Shown here: positions 31,562 to 42,113 of the stretch, one piece after another
Layout: the number at the start of each line of letters is the position of its first letter
How positions within the stretch are numbered: position 1 is the first letter of the stretch
NCBI GenBank assembly: GCA_019426215.1
Contig: CM033393.1
Location: 14,542,046-14,606,045, forward strand
Direction: 5' to 3'
DNA: 64,000 nt
Source of the DNA: Buddleja alternifolia
Taxonomy: Eukaryota; Streptophyta; Magnoliopsida; Lamiales; Scrophulariaceae
Made by a program: the position numbers and the translations under genes
The notes under the pieces: generated by a model
What the model saw: the letters and a program-made list of their open reading frames with translations, nothing else
The model's database searches: none
What the model was told of the DNA's origin: nothing

Positions 31562-33219
31562 ATGATGAAGGGAGAATTGGATAGGAGGATGAAGGAATAT
31601 GCTAAGGAGGAGATGCAGAAATGCCTTACTCGTACTCCAACAACACCTAATGTAGGAGAACCACGTACAAATCCTTCCGCAAAAAGAAGTTTATTTCGTC
31701 AAGAGGAGAATCTAGATGGAGAGCAAGAAGGAGAGTCATTAGATGATGATGATGTGGTGAGTATTAGTCAAGAGTATGTAGAGGGGAGAGGAAAGACTCG
31801 TGCAATGGACTCGCCGGGTGCACCACGACGAGCAGTGCATTATGAGGAGGATAGACATACGAGGGTGGAAAAGGTTGCGGCTCCTGTGAAGACGAAGCCG
31901 GCTCCCACACTAATGGCCCATAATTCTCCTTTTGTCAATGAGATCATGAAAGAAGTTCCGAATGGCCTTTTCCGGATGCCAGATTTTGTGAAATTTGATG
32001 GGACAGGGGATCCGAGACCCCACATTACATCTTATGAGTTGCTGATGTCTTTGCAGGGACAGACCGATGCGATCAATGCAAGAATTTTTACCACGACTCT
32101 TGTGGGTCGGGTGCAAGACTGGTTCATGAGTCTGGCCCCTGTTTCCATAGAGTCGTACTCACGACTAAAATATAAGTTTGAAAGTCATTTTGCTAGTAAC
32201 AAAAAGACGAAGAAGTCTATTTCTGTGATCATGGGACTGAAACAAGGCTCAACCGAGTCTTTTCGTGAATTTATACACCGCTTCAATCAAGAAGCCAATG
32301 ACCTTCCGGAACTTAACAACGAATTAATGCTAAGCTTCTTAATGAGAGGCTTAAAGAAGGGAAACTTTAATGATGCACTTTCTCGCCGCCCTCCACGATC
32401 CCATGAGGAATTGATGGAATTGGCGGGAGAATATATTAATGAGGAAGAAATGAACGAGTTAAAAGACTCAGATAATTCGCAAGTTATGAATGACTCACGA
32501 GGTCGTAAAGAAAAATATGAAACTGAACGTTATGAGGGAACAGGGTCGAGGAGAGATCATGATCGACCCCGTAGACCGAAATGTGAACATTACACCCCGT
32601 TGAACTCGACTCGTGCGAGAATTCTGGTTGCTGCTTTACGTACGAGTCAAATTCAACGACCCAAACCAATGAAAAGTGGTGTGAAAAAGAACATGAATAG
32701 ATACTGTGAATTCCATAAAGACCATGGCCACGACACTGAAGAGTGTTTTCAGTTGAAGGATGAAATCGAATGACTTATTAAATCTGGGGTGTTGAACGAT
32801 TTTATTGATCGAACTTTGGCAGAAGTAAGAGCCCCAGAGACCACCCGTACGACAGAAATCTACCGACCGCGCAGTCGTTCACGAGAACGATCCCATGAGA
32901 GGTCAACTGAAAGGGATCGTCAAACTCATAATTACGAGCAGCCTTGAAATGAAGATCACAGAAGCGATAATTATTGCCCAAACCATGAACGCCCACGAGG
33001 CAACCCTCGTTATAACGAGCAAGATCACCATTGCCGTAATGACGGTCCTCGTAATTACGAGAGAAATGACTATCACCGTAATGACGGTCCTCGTAATCAC
33101 GAGCGAAACAATGACTATCACCGTAATGACGGTTCTTGTAATTACGAGCATAATGACGTTCATCAACGTAATAGCGGTCCTCGTACAAATGAGAGAAGAG
33201 TCGAAGTTCGGGAGGCACC
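31562..33219 (+). pseudogene. Tat-2 Gag
   Basis: The open part runs 31562-32773 (403 codons from MMKGELDRRM). The Gag core lies at residues about 140-310 (RIFTTTLVGRVQDWFMSLAP, ESFREFIHRFNQEANDLPEL, HEELMELAGEYINEEEM). A zinc-knuckle-like CEFHKDHGHDTEECFQLK is near residue 385. A TGA at 32771-32773 interrupts the frame, but Gag sequence continues in frame (LIKSGVLNDFIDRTLAEVRA), suggesting a CGA-to-TGA change. The continuation ends in a tandem repeat and is cut at 33220 by the solo LTR. The true start may lie upstream near 31469. Confidence 0.9.
33000..33190 (+). repeat. Asn/Asp/Arg-rich tandem repeat at the end of Tat-2 Gag
   Basis: A unit of about 42 bp encodes variants of RNDGPRNYERNDYH, three to four times. 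It belongs to the plus-strand Gag frame; open frames on the opposite strand here are shadows of the repeat. Confidence 0.7.
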
Positions 33220-34576
33220 TGATAAGTGTGTTATTCTCCTAGAAATCTCGTCTAATTCCAATGTTTTTATGCAATATTCTTTTATAATTGCTCGTTTAAA
33301 GTCATGATTTTATCTTGTAGGATGGTTGGAGCTTTTGACGAGAAAAGATGTGGAATTGGTCGAGATTGAGAGCCCCAATTGAAGTCGGGAGGTTGGAGAA
33401 CGGCCAAGATGAGCGAGAAGGCCTAAAAACGTACCCGCAAGCTACCAAAGCTCGTGCTGGAGCAAGAAAAAGGCTTGCTCCAGCACGAGCTGTGCGAAAC
33501 AACTTAGCTCGTGCTGGAGCAAGAAAAATGCTTGCTCCAGCACGAGCCCTTTTGGCCTTAGCCCTCGCTGGAGCAAGAAAATGTCTTGCTCCAGCGCTAG
33601 CAGTGCGTGGCTTCAAAGCTCGCGCTGGAGCAAGACATTATGCTCGCTCCAGCGCGATTCTCTCGGATTTTACCCGATTTGTAGAGCTATAAATGGAGTT
33701 TTGACATACTTTGAAACCATCTTTGCCTCCCCCAAGTCTTGTTCTCTTTAGATTTTTGCATTTTTGGAATTCTCAATCTTTGAAGATGACATTTAGAGGC
33801 TAAAAACCTCATCCGGGCAATTGTAATTCGAAATCATCACCTTGGTTTGTGAGATTATTGTTCTTAATATAATTTCTTGTTGAGTAATTGATTTTCTTGT
33901 TTACATGCCAAGTGTTTGATGAATTGCTTAGCTTAGATGTACACTTTGCTATTGTATTTCATTGATCCATTGCTAGTTAAGATTAAATTGCTATCAATTA
34001 TGGTCTTACTTTGTAGCAACTAGGGATTAATATTGATGAATGATTGATATTAGATTCTTAGGGGAAAATTAATGTCATTAGATTTAATTCATGCTAGGTG
34101 GATTGACTATTGATGTCAACTCTCTTTTTGTGATTAATGCTTCTCCGTAAATGAATCGAAGGCCTAGTCCCTAGATGTATTTTAGGAGTTAGAATTTATC
34201 GATTGGCTATCCGTTGATAAATTACGCTTAAGAAAAGAGCAAGATGTTCATATGCTATCATTGTTCCTCTTAGTTGGCTACTCAACTAGAATTAATCTTG
34301 CGTATCTATGATCAAATCGAGAAGATGATGGGTAATTACAATTGACCGGGCTTTACTTTATTGATTCAATTATACCATTTAATTGCTTTCTTTGTAATTT
34401 TCATTTGCTTAGATTCCGTACAATTGCAACTAAACCCCCCTTTTACTTAAGTTTCATAAGTCATTTAACAATTGTAATTGATCTACACTCTCTTGGGTTC
34501 GACCCTTGCTTACCGCTATTGCATTAGGTACCAAGGTTGTATAAATAATATTTTTGGTGTGCTACGACACGCATCA
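33220..34576 (+). mobile_element. Athila-type solo LTR inside Tat-2
   Basis: 1357 bp from TGATAAGTGTGTTATTC to GACACGCATCA, with the duplication gcacc at 33215-33219 and 34577-34581. The start TGATAAG and the end ACGACACGCATCA resemble the minus-strand ends of the Athila element here (TGATAAG and GCGTGTCA). A TATA-like CTATAAATGG lies at 33688-33697. It interrupts the Gag/protease linker of Tat-2. Four hairpin units lie at 33450-33657. Confidence 0.92.
33450..33657. repeat. Array of four hairpin-forming inverted repeats
   Basis: Units at 33450-33490, 33507-33547, 33561-33601 and 33618-33657 each read GCTCGTGCTGGAGCAAG, a short A-rich loop, then the exact or near complement. The first two are perfect 17-bp arms. 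The array lies 35-240 bp upstream of the TATA-like site of the solo LTR. Confidence 0.92.
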
Positions 34577-35400
34577 GCACCCAAACAAGGTAGTCTTCGA
34601 GAGATACACATGATAGCAGGGAGACCTACAGATGGGGACTCCTCTAACGCAAGGAAAAGATATGCGAGAGAGAGTCGTTCGAGCAACTACCGTGGCGAAC
34701 CTGGTAGGATTCTTTCACTTACTGGAGGATCGAGTTCGAGGAACGAAGTGATTAGCTTTGATGACAGTGATTACGATGGAATGCACGGTCCTCATAACGA
34801 CCCTATGATGATTTCGATGGATGTGGCCAATTTTGTGGTGCATAAGGTCTTGGTGGATACGGGGAGTTCTGCAGATATTATCTTTTGGGACTTTTTGACA
34901 AAGATGGAGCTGGATGGAACTCGGCTGCGAAGTGTAAGTTCTCCTTTGGTTGGTTTTACAGGATCTTCGATTATGCCTAAGGGATCAATTGAGCTAGATG
35001 TGCCCTTGGGGGTAGGGTCGAGGTCAAAGACGAACCGAATCACCTTTTTGGTTGTGGATGTACCCTTTGCGTACAATATGATTGTGGGATGACCCATGTT
35101 GAATACATTTGGAGCTATTGTTTTGACTCCACACTTGAAGATGAAGTTCAAAATAAACAATTGTATTGGTGAAGTGCGTGGGAACCAACTGGAGGCTCGG
35201 CAGTGCTACACGACTTCATTAAAAGTGAATTCATCAAAGAAGAGAAAGTGCGAAGCTAGCAGGATTGAAGTGTTAGATGAAGAAGCAAAGACTCTGATTG
35301 AAGGTTGGGATAAAAGACAGAAGCGAATTGATGCACGAGTCGAACCTTTAGTCCACAAGTTAATTGAACTTATACTAGGAAATCCGGACAAAACGACACA
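34577..35400 (+). pseudogene. Tat-2 protease
   Basis: Resumes after the solo LTR. The active site VLVDTGSSADIIFWDFLTKM is at about 34850-34905, with VGFTGSSIMPKGSIELDVPL downstream and FLVVDVPFAYNMIVG before a TGA at 35090-35092. The conserved motif G-R-P is expected there, so this is another CGA-to-TGA change. The frame continues with PMLNTFGAIVLTPHLKMKF. This aspartic protease would process Gag-Pol. Confidence 0.9.
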
Positions 35401-36454
35401 GATTGGGGGAGAGATGGATCCTGAAGTAGAAACGAAGCTGGTGAATTTTTTGAGGAACAACTCTGATATGTTCGCATGGAAAGCTGTGGATTTCAAAGGT
35501 ATCGACCCTGCTGTTATCGTTCATCGACTCAATGTTAACCCGGAGGCACGACCTTTGAGGCAGAAGAGGAGGAATTTTGGTCCGGACAGAGACATGATAA
35601 TTGAAGAAGAAGTCAAAAAACTCCTAGATGTAGGATATGTAAATAAGATCCAATTCACAGATTGGCTCGCTAATGTAGTCATTGTACCCAAATCGGGAGG
35701 AAAATGGCGAATGTGTACTGATTTCACTGATTTGAATAAAGTTTGTCCTCGTGATCCTTACCCCCTGCCTCGTATAGATTTACTTGTAGACTGTACTGCA
35801 GGTTGTGCTCTTTTAAGCATGATGGATGCCTACCAAGGTTTTAATCAAATAATGATGGCAGAAGAGGATCGAGAGAAGATTGCATTCGTTACAGCGAGAG
35901 GAGTTTATTGTTATAATGTCATGCCATTCGGTTTAAGAAACTCGGGGGCAACTTACCAACGACTCGTTAATATGATGTTTGAAGATGAAATAGGAAAAAT
36001 GATGGAAGTTCATGTAGATGATATGCTTTTGAAAAGTGTGGACGAGAATGACCACTTGGCACATCTCAGGAAGTCGTTCGCAATCATAAAAGAATATGGC
36101 ATGAAGTTAAACCCAAGTAAGTGTACCTTCAGGGTACGAGGTGGAAAGTTTCTAGGATACATGGTCACCCAACGAGGAATCGAGGCTAATCCTGAAAAAA
36201 ATGAAGCAATTTTGAACATGCAATCTCCAACGAGTGTGAAAGATGTACAGAAGCTAACAGGAAGAATGGCGAGTTTGAATCGTTTCATTTCTCGTTCGGC
36301 AGATAAGGGTCTACACTTCTTCAAAATTTTAAGGAATGTAAAACGCTTCGAATGGATGAACGAGTGCTCGGGTGCTTTTAATGATTTAAAAACTTACTTG
36401 TCGTCTCCACCTCTATTAACAAAACCAATGTTGGAAGAACCACTGATCTTATAA
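35401..36454 (+). pseudogene. Tat-2 reverse transcriptase
   Basis: A 452-codon frame spanning 35096-36454 includes the RT: VVIVPKSGGKWRMCTDFTDL, YPLPRIDLLVDCTAGCALLS, MDAYQGFNQI, YNVMPFGLRNSGATYQRLVN. The catalytic box reads VHVDDMLLKS (36008-36037), with His where Tat elements usually have Tyr (YVDDM). The frame ends with a TAA at 36452-36454, directly before clear RNase H sequence, so a point mutation probably made the stop. Confidence 0.92.
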
Positions 36455-37260
36455 TTGGCAATTTCTCTAGTAGCCCTTAGTGCTGTACTCGTACGGGAAG
36501 TCGAAGGTGACCATCGTCCTGTGTATTATGTTAGCAAGTTGATGCAAGGTGCTGAGTTGAATTATTTAGAAATTGAAAAATGGGCGCTTGCGCTAATGAC
36601 TACAGCCAGGAAACTCAGACCGTACTTTCAGTCTCATCACATAATTGTATTAACAGATCAACCTTTGAAGCAAGTACTTGCAAAACCGGATGTGTCGGCA
36701 AGACTCATTAAATGGGCCATCGAGTTAGGAGAGTTTAGTATTGAATACAAGAGTCGTACTTCGACCAAAGCCCAAGTGATGGCAGATTTTCTGGTGGAGA
36801 TGACAGTAAACCCAAATGTAGTGGCCTCGATTTTATCTACAGATACAATCCCCTGGTCTTTATATGTAGATGGATCGTCGATGACGAGACGAGGAGGAGT
36901 TGGAGTATGGTTTCGTGCTCCTGAAGGAAACGACTTGGAGTTTGCAATAAAACTGAACTTTGATGTCACGAATAACGAGGCAGAGTATGAAGCGTTGATT
37001 GCGGGTTTGAAAATGGCAAGGACTCTAGATATCACAAACATGAAAGTATTCACCGACTCACAATTAGTAGAACGACAAGTTTCGGGAACCTATGAAGCAA
37101 AATAAAAAACCATGGTGAAATACCTGCAAAAAACAAAACAACTGATGATGGAGTTTGAAAAGATTGAATTATGTCAGATACCGAGAGATGAAAATCAAAG
37201 AGCGGATGCACTATCCAAATTTGCGAATCAAATTGTTGGATCGACGTGTCGTTCTGTGTC
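36455..37260 (+). pseudogene. Tat-2 RNase H and second (archaeal-type) RNase H
   Basis: After the stop the first RNase H reads RPVYYVSKLMQGAELNYLEI and LTDQPLKQVLAKPDVSARLI. A second RNase H follows: LYVDGSSMTRRGGVGVWFRA (first catalytic Asp), NNEAEYEALIAGLKMARTLD (Glu), VFTDSQLVERQVSG (Asp) and, after a TAA at 37103-37105, PRDENQRADALSKFA (final Asp). This extra domain marks the Tat lineage. Confidence 0.9.
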
Positions 37261-38737
37261 GCTACTTATTTCTGAACATTCGGAACTAGAATCTCAAGCT
37301 CTGATCATGGCTCTTGAGGAAGAGACGAGTTGGAAAAAACCAATCGTAGAATATTTATTACAGGGAATCCTACCAGAGGATAAACTCGAAGCTCGTAGAT
37401 TATGTGGTAGAGCTGCTCGTTTCACTATCCTGAATGACGAGTTATACAAGAGATCAAACGCTGGACCCCTGCTTCGTTGCCTTGCCCCGGCGGAAGCAGA
37501 ATATGTTTTGAGAGAAATACATGAAGGAAGTTGTGGAAATCACTCGGCCGGACGATCGTTAGCTCAAAAAATCACACGACAAAGATACTTTTGGCCAACA
37601 CTTGTGAAGGACCCACAAGAGTTTGTGAAACGATGCAAACAATGCCAAATGCACTCTAATGAAATACATCAGCCGGGAAAACCCATGGAAGTGATAAAAA
37701 TCGCAGACCCATTTGATCAGTGGGGCATTGACATACTCGGTTGATACTTATCTTAAACTCATCTAGTAAACTCGTATAATAAGACGAGTAGAGTTATGAC
37801 TTATTAAGTATTCGTATTCATTTGCAGGTCCATTCCCACCAGTTAAGAATCAAAAGAAATTTATTATAGTGGCGGTGGAGCACTTCACAAAATGGATTGA
37901 AGCTGAAGCGGTGGCTCGTATTACGGAAGAGGTTATCATTGACTTCGTTTGGAAAAATATCATTTGAAGGTTAATAAACCTACGAAAATAAATAGAAATA
38001 TGTGTGTTATAGTAATAAATATTATAATTTCAAAATTTGATTGGAAAAATATCATTTGCAGATTTGGTATACCTCGGATTTTGATTTCTGATAATGGAAC
38101 TCAGTTCAACGGGAAATCTATTACTTCGTGGTGTAAAGAACTGAAGATTCAACAAAATTTTACATCTGTGGGACATCCCCAAGCAAATGGCTTGACTGAG
38201 GTCGCTAATAGGATACTACTGCAACACTTGAAGACTAGACTCGATGGTCTGAGGTCTGCATGGGCAGACGAGCTTCTAGGAGTCCTTTGGGCATATTGTA
38301 CGACTCCAAGATCATCTACTGGAGAAACCCCGTTCTGTCTCGTTTATGGATCCGAGGCGATTATCACAGTGGAGATTGGTATGATGACTCATAGGGTATT
38401 AAATTACAACTCGGAAGAAAATCAGCTTAATCGAAAATTTGAGTTAGATGCTATAGATGAGGTGAGAGAACGAGCGTATGCAAGCATATTGAGACAGAAA
38501 AGTACCATGGCGAGAGCATACAATAAAAGAGTAAAAGTGAGATCCTTTCAAGTGGGAGATTTAGTGCTAAAAAGGGTGGAAGTCTCAAGGCATGTAAAAA
38601 AATTGGAAGCCAATTGGGATGGGCCGTATAAGATTATAAAGATAACGAAGGGAATGACGTATAGATTGCAAGATCTTGAAGGAAAAGAGTTACCTCGTCC
38701 GTGGCACATTGATAACTTGAGAAGATTTTATATGTGA
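37261..38737 (+). pseudogene. Tat-2 integrase, split by two short non-coding inserts
   Basis: Zinc-binding part at 37510-37660 (HEGSCGNHSAGRSLAQKI, CKQCQMHSNEI), catalytic core from WGIDILG to ILISDNGTQFNG and later HPQANGLTEVANR, and C-terminal part VGDLVLKRVEVSRHVKKLEA to RPWHIDNLRRFYM. The core is interrupted at 37740-37827 by 88 bp with GT-AG ends; removal gives G-I-D-I-L-G-P-F-P-P in frame. A second insert of 92 bp near 37967-38061 is bounded by direct copies of TTGGAAAAATATCATTTG. With both removed the core is continuous. Confidence 0.9.
37740..37827 (+). other. Possible intron in Tat-2 integrase
   Basis: Begins GTTGATACTTATC and ends TTCATTTGCAG. It contains in-frame stops, and its removal restores an uninterrupted, conserved integrase segment. 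The donor is not a strong consensus. Confidence 0.6.
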
Positions 38738-39144
38738 GAAAGACACTGTTACTCACTCGTGCAACGAGTTTATTGCTGCTTATTTTTGAATGAGTATGTC
38801 GTTGTTAAACGAGCTCAATGATCATTTGAATTTGGAATCCATGATTTATACTCGTAAAACGAGTTTAGAAATATATTGTTACTCACTCGTAAAATGAGTT
38901 TATTACCGCTTATTTTTGAAGTTGGATGAATAACTTGAAAAAGTTGTATGAAGTAATAAAAACATTAAGTATGAGAACATTGAATTGCAGTTCTGAAAAG
39001 AACGAGCCAACTCTTGCTCTAAAATATATTACTAAGTTCAACTCTTGTTGTACGAACTAAAACTCAAAACAAGTCATTGTTCAAAAGTAAAAATGGATAT
39101 ACGAAAGACATAGACAAAAGCCACACTTGGCATTAAAAACGACT
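38738..39144 (+). other. Tat-2 non-coding region after pol
   Basis: Contains two imperfect copies of a motif with ACTCACTCGTRMAAYGAGTTTAT and 'ccgcttatttttgaa' (38753-38800, 38880-38925), each with an ACTCGT/ACGAGT self-complementary core. No coding sequence. It may hold the 3' end of the antisense gene. Confidence 0.45.
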
Positions 39145-39828
39145 TCAGCCTTCAGGGTTTTCGCCACCTTGGTTAGAAGATTGAGATGGATTGACCGGAG
39201 GTTTGTACCAAGGAGCTAGTTGAGCAAATTCTGAAAATTCAATGGGCACAAACTCCTCATCTTCCGCTGAAAAAGAATCTCGGAAGAGCTTGCGTTTATA
39301 GCAATCTTCGAGGCAATGAATATCAAAATCAGGCTTGAATGCATTAAGAAGATTTCCATAGTCGATGCATTTGAAGAAGCCGTCCTTCTCATCCTTAAGA
39401 GCCCTAGACAAGAGCAGACGATCGAATATAGTCGACTTCATGAAATCACGAGCCCCGAAAAAATGACTCTCAGCGAGTTCATCCGCATATTCTTGGGATG
39501 CAAGATACTCGTGCTTCCCTTCAATACGACCCAACTCGTATGCGTTTGCCTTTTCTTTTAACAGCTCATCAAAACGAGCTTCACCTTCTGAAATTTTGGC
39601 TTCCAGATGAGCGATTTCAATTTCTAAGGCCCTCACAGCTTCTTGATGCTTGACCCTCTCAGCAGTTAAAAGATGACTTGAATCCATCAACTCGTTCTTC
39701 ATTGTGATGTACGAGCTTTTTTCGGCAGCAGTGTCGGCTATGTACTTGGCAAATCTTGCCTTCTCCACCCTTAAGTCGTCTTTTAGCCCTGCACAACTTA
39801 AAGCCAAGTCGTGCAAACATGCCGAAGC

Positions 39829-39909
39829 CTGCAAGAGTTGTGCAGGAATATTATTATTCGATATACAAAAGGACAATAACAATAGGGAGAGCAAGCAAAC
39901 GAGTATTAC
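39829..39909 (-). other. Intron 2 of the antisense gene
   Basis: 81 bp, GTAATACTCG to CTCTTGCAG on the minus strand, phase 0. Because it has no stop in frame, the region can look like continuous coding sequence; the hydrophobic stretch it would encode is out of character with its neighbours. Confidence 0.75.
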
Positions 39910-40540
39910 CTTCATCAGATGAGAAGCACCCATTCTTTCAACGACAGTGTAAGACTGCTCGATCAGTATAGACTTGTCACGAAGGAGATGCATGTTGCGA
40001 TACATCTCCAATGCCACATTCGTCCCTTGGGGACCAGCTAATATGAAACTTTGAGGATAAATCCTCCAATCAGGAACTATGGGATCATGTTCCGGATCCT
40101 GTGGGCATCGTTCTGATATGTTGTACTCCTTGTAATCTCTCAGATTGAGGGCTTCCAACTTCTGGACAAGTTCCGCAGAAGATGGCCGAGTACCAGGGAG
40201 AGCCTGATCTTCCGAGGAAGACGTTTCCCTTCGGCGTTTAACCCTGCTGGATTCTGCCAAAGGTGGGCGTTCACAGGATCAGGATCCTGACCAGCAACAC
40301 CCCTATCTACACTATCATCGAGAAGGACCTCGACTCGTGCTTCTGGACGAGTCTCAGAGATTTGAAGAAAACCGGGAGTGGCGATTCTTGATGAGGGTCG
40401 ATCGTGTCCTGAACCACGAGAGATTTCCTGGATTGGCTTTATGGGTGGGGTGTTGGTCCTTCGCTGACCTGGAGAACCCTCAGCAGTGGGTATCTCTTCT
40501 TCACGGAGGGCGGCGAGACGAGCTGCACGAGTGGCCATTT

Positions 40541-40610
40541 CTGCAAAAGAAGATGGATTTTACATTCAATAAACATGATAAATTAAAACAGTAAAAGAAA
40601 CAAGGCTTAC
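40541..40610 (-). other. Intron 1 of the antisense gene
   Basis: 70 bp, GTAAGCC to CTTCTTTTGCAG on the minus strand. Splicing joins V-P-N-L to E-M-A-T-R-A-A-R in frame. Confidence 0.8.
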
Positions 40611-41637
40611 CTAAGTTGGGAACTCCAAGAATAGGTGCGGAGCTCAGACCGCAAGAAACGAGTATGGCCTCTGTCATTAATTTTTCAGGAACAAAAGGAA
40701 CAGAAACTAACCCTTCTAAGAACCCTCGTTCCCAAGTCGGATTCCCTACTTCTAACTCTCGTTCATGTACGCACCATCGCCTAGGAACGAGCCAATTTTC
40801 ATTTTTTGGGGGAGAGATATAAATATATTTTTCCTTCCACCGTCCGAAGGAATCACGGGTATTAGCTTAAAGGATAGCATCTTGACGAGGTGAAAAGTAA
40901 AAGAAACCACGCCGGGGCGCCTTTTTACAACGATTAAGAAAAAACATTCTGTGGAAATTGGCTACACTTGCTTCTTTCCCGTGAGCAGTCATTAAAATTA
41001 TAAAAAGTATTATATGTTTATAAGAATTAGGTAAGAGTTGAGTGGGACAAAGTCCGTAATTTAACATAATATCATTAATACTTGCATGGAGGGAAATCTA
41101 ATGCCAAAAATCAGGTGGGCAAGATGAAATGTACGGAAACCTACTGGTGGTTTATGCATAAGATCTGAATGACCTGGGAACTGAATTTCATAATTTGGAG
41201 GAATAAAATGTCTGACTCTCAACTCGTTTTCCCTAGTTGGCCTTACAGTTGAAACTTGGTTAAGCCAAGTAATATGTGTGTTCACATCAGCTGGACCCTC
41301 TAGATCTACGACTTCCCTACCCTCGTTCCTATGTGACGACTCGGGAACATCACTAGGTGGAACAAACCCCTCAACTAAACGATCAATAGCATCTGAACCA
41401 GACCCCTCACTAGAAGAGCTTGAGATCTTGTTATTATTAACAGAGGCAAAAGATCTAGTACGAGCCATAGTAAGAAAAGATTAAGAGAAGAGTACGTACG
41501 AGAATGGTGACGAAGAATTTGAACCCAACTCGGTCGTTGTTGAAGAACTCTGCTTCTCTCTAAACAATTCTCTCTCTATAGAAAATTCTCTCTCTAAGAA
41601 AGTAAAAGTGAAAGTGAAAAGTAAAAAAATGTGAGGA

Positions 41638-41647
41638 CTATTTATAG
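41638..41647 (-). promoter_or_regulatory. TATA box of the antisense gene
   Basis: CTATAAATAG on the minus strand, about 170 bp upstream of the start codon at 41468. CT/GA-rich sequence (41555-41600) lies between them, as is common in plant 5' leaders. Confidence 0.6.
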
Positions 41648-41878
41648 GGAGATAAGAGGAAGAGATGTGAACGGTCCGGATTAATTACATCCGACGGTTG
41701 AATTGAATGGACGCTTGGAATGGCTAGTAGCATATGTCATTAATAGTTGCGACTTTTGAGGACTAAGGACGTGACGGCTGGGCTTTAATTGAAGCAACGC
41801 GTCTCTCGAGATGAGGAGACATAACTTGAGGAGCTTTAAATGCCCAAATAACACGCCTATTGTTAATGATATCCATTA

Positions 41879-41912
41879 AAATATATATATATATATATAT
41901 ATGTATATGTAT
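41879..41912. repeat. (AT)n microsatellite
   Basis: A run of AT dinucleotides followed by ATGT variants, within the Tat-2 non-coding region 41650-42096, which otherwise shows no features. Confidence 0.9.
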
Positions 41913-42096
41913 CAGTAATAAAACCATCATTCATGATAAAAACAATAAATGAAAGAGAAGAAATGATTGAATTAAAACACCCTACTGGTGGCTAATGAAG
42001 ATATGAGTACGACTCAACCACGTAAACGAGATAGAGACCTAATTACTACTTCATCAGCATGAATTCAAATTGTTACACGTCTAATTCTTCAAATTG

Positions 42097-42113
42097 ATGA
42101 AGTGGGGACTTAA
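42097..42113 (+). other. Tat-2 polypurine tract
   Basis: GATGAAGTGGGGACTTAA lies directly before the 3' LTR and is purine-rich, as expected for plus-strand priming. Confidence 0.75.

Larger units (their letters stand above)
39145..41468 (-). pseudogene. Spliced antisense gene of Tat-2 (Transposase_28-like, gene23 type)
   Basis: Lies between pol and the 3' LTR on the opposite strand. The first exon starts at the ATG at 41468 (MARTRSFASVNNNKISSSSS) and holds the 'putative gypsy-type transposon' domain: HFIPPNYEIQFPGHSDLMHK, then NYGLCPTQLLPNSYKHIILF and WLVPRRW. Two introns are clear: 40541-40610 (GTAAGC to TTTTGCAG) and 39829-39909 (GTAATACTCG to CTCTTGCAG). Later exons give MATRAARLAALREEEIP and a long coiled-coil-like region (HQEAVRALEIEIAHLEAKIS) ending in an acidic tail. 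A TATA box sits upstream. Frameshifts near 41064 and 40262 and a stop near 40868 make this copy non-functional as read. Antisense ORFs are known in some Tat elements such as Grande. Confidence 0.8.

Noticed and set aside
32802..33218. Minus-strand frames rich in H-Y-G-D-R-N-Y-E repeats
   Set aside because: They are shadows of the plus-strand Gag repeat; the plus frame continues the Gag reading.
33450..33657. Regularly spaced repeats that resemble a CRISPR array
   Set aside because: The units are self-complementary, lie inside a plant LTR with a target duplication, and have no unique spacers of even length or cas genes.
37970..38061. A normal second intron in Tat-2 integrase
   Set aside because: Splicing at the available GT leaves a TGA; the 18-bp direct repeats at the ends fit an insertion or duplication better.
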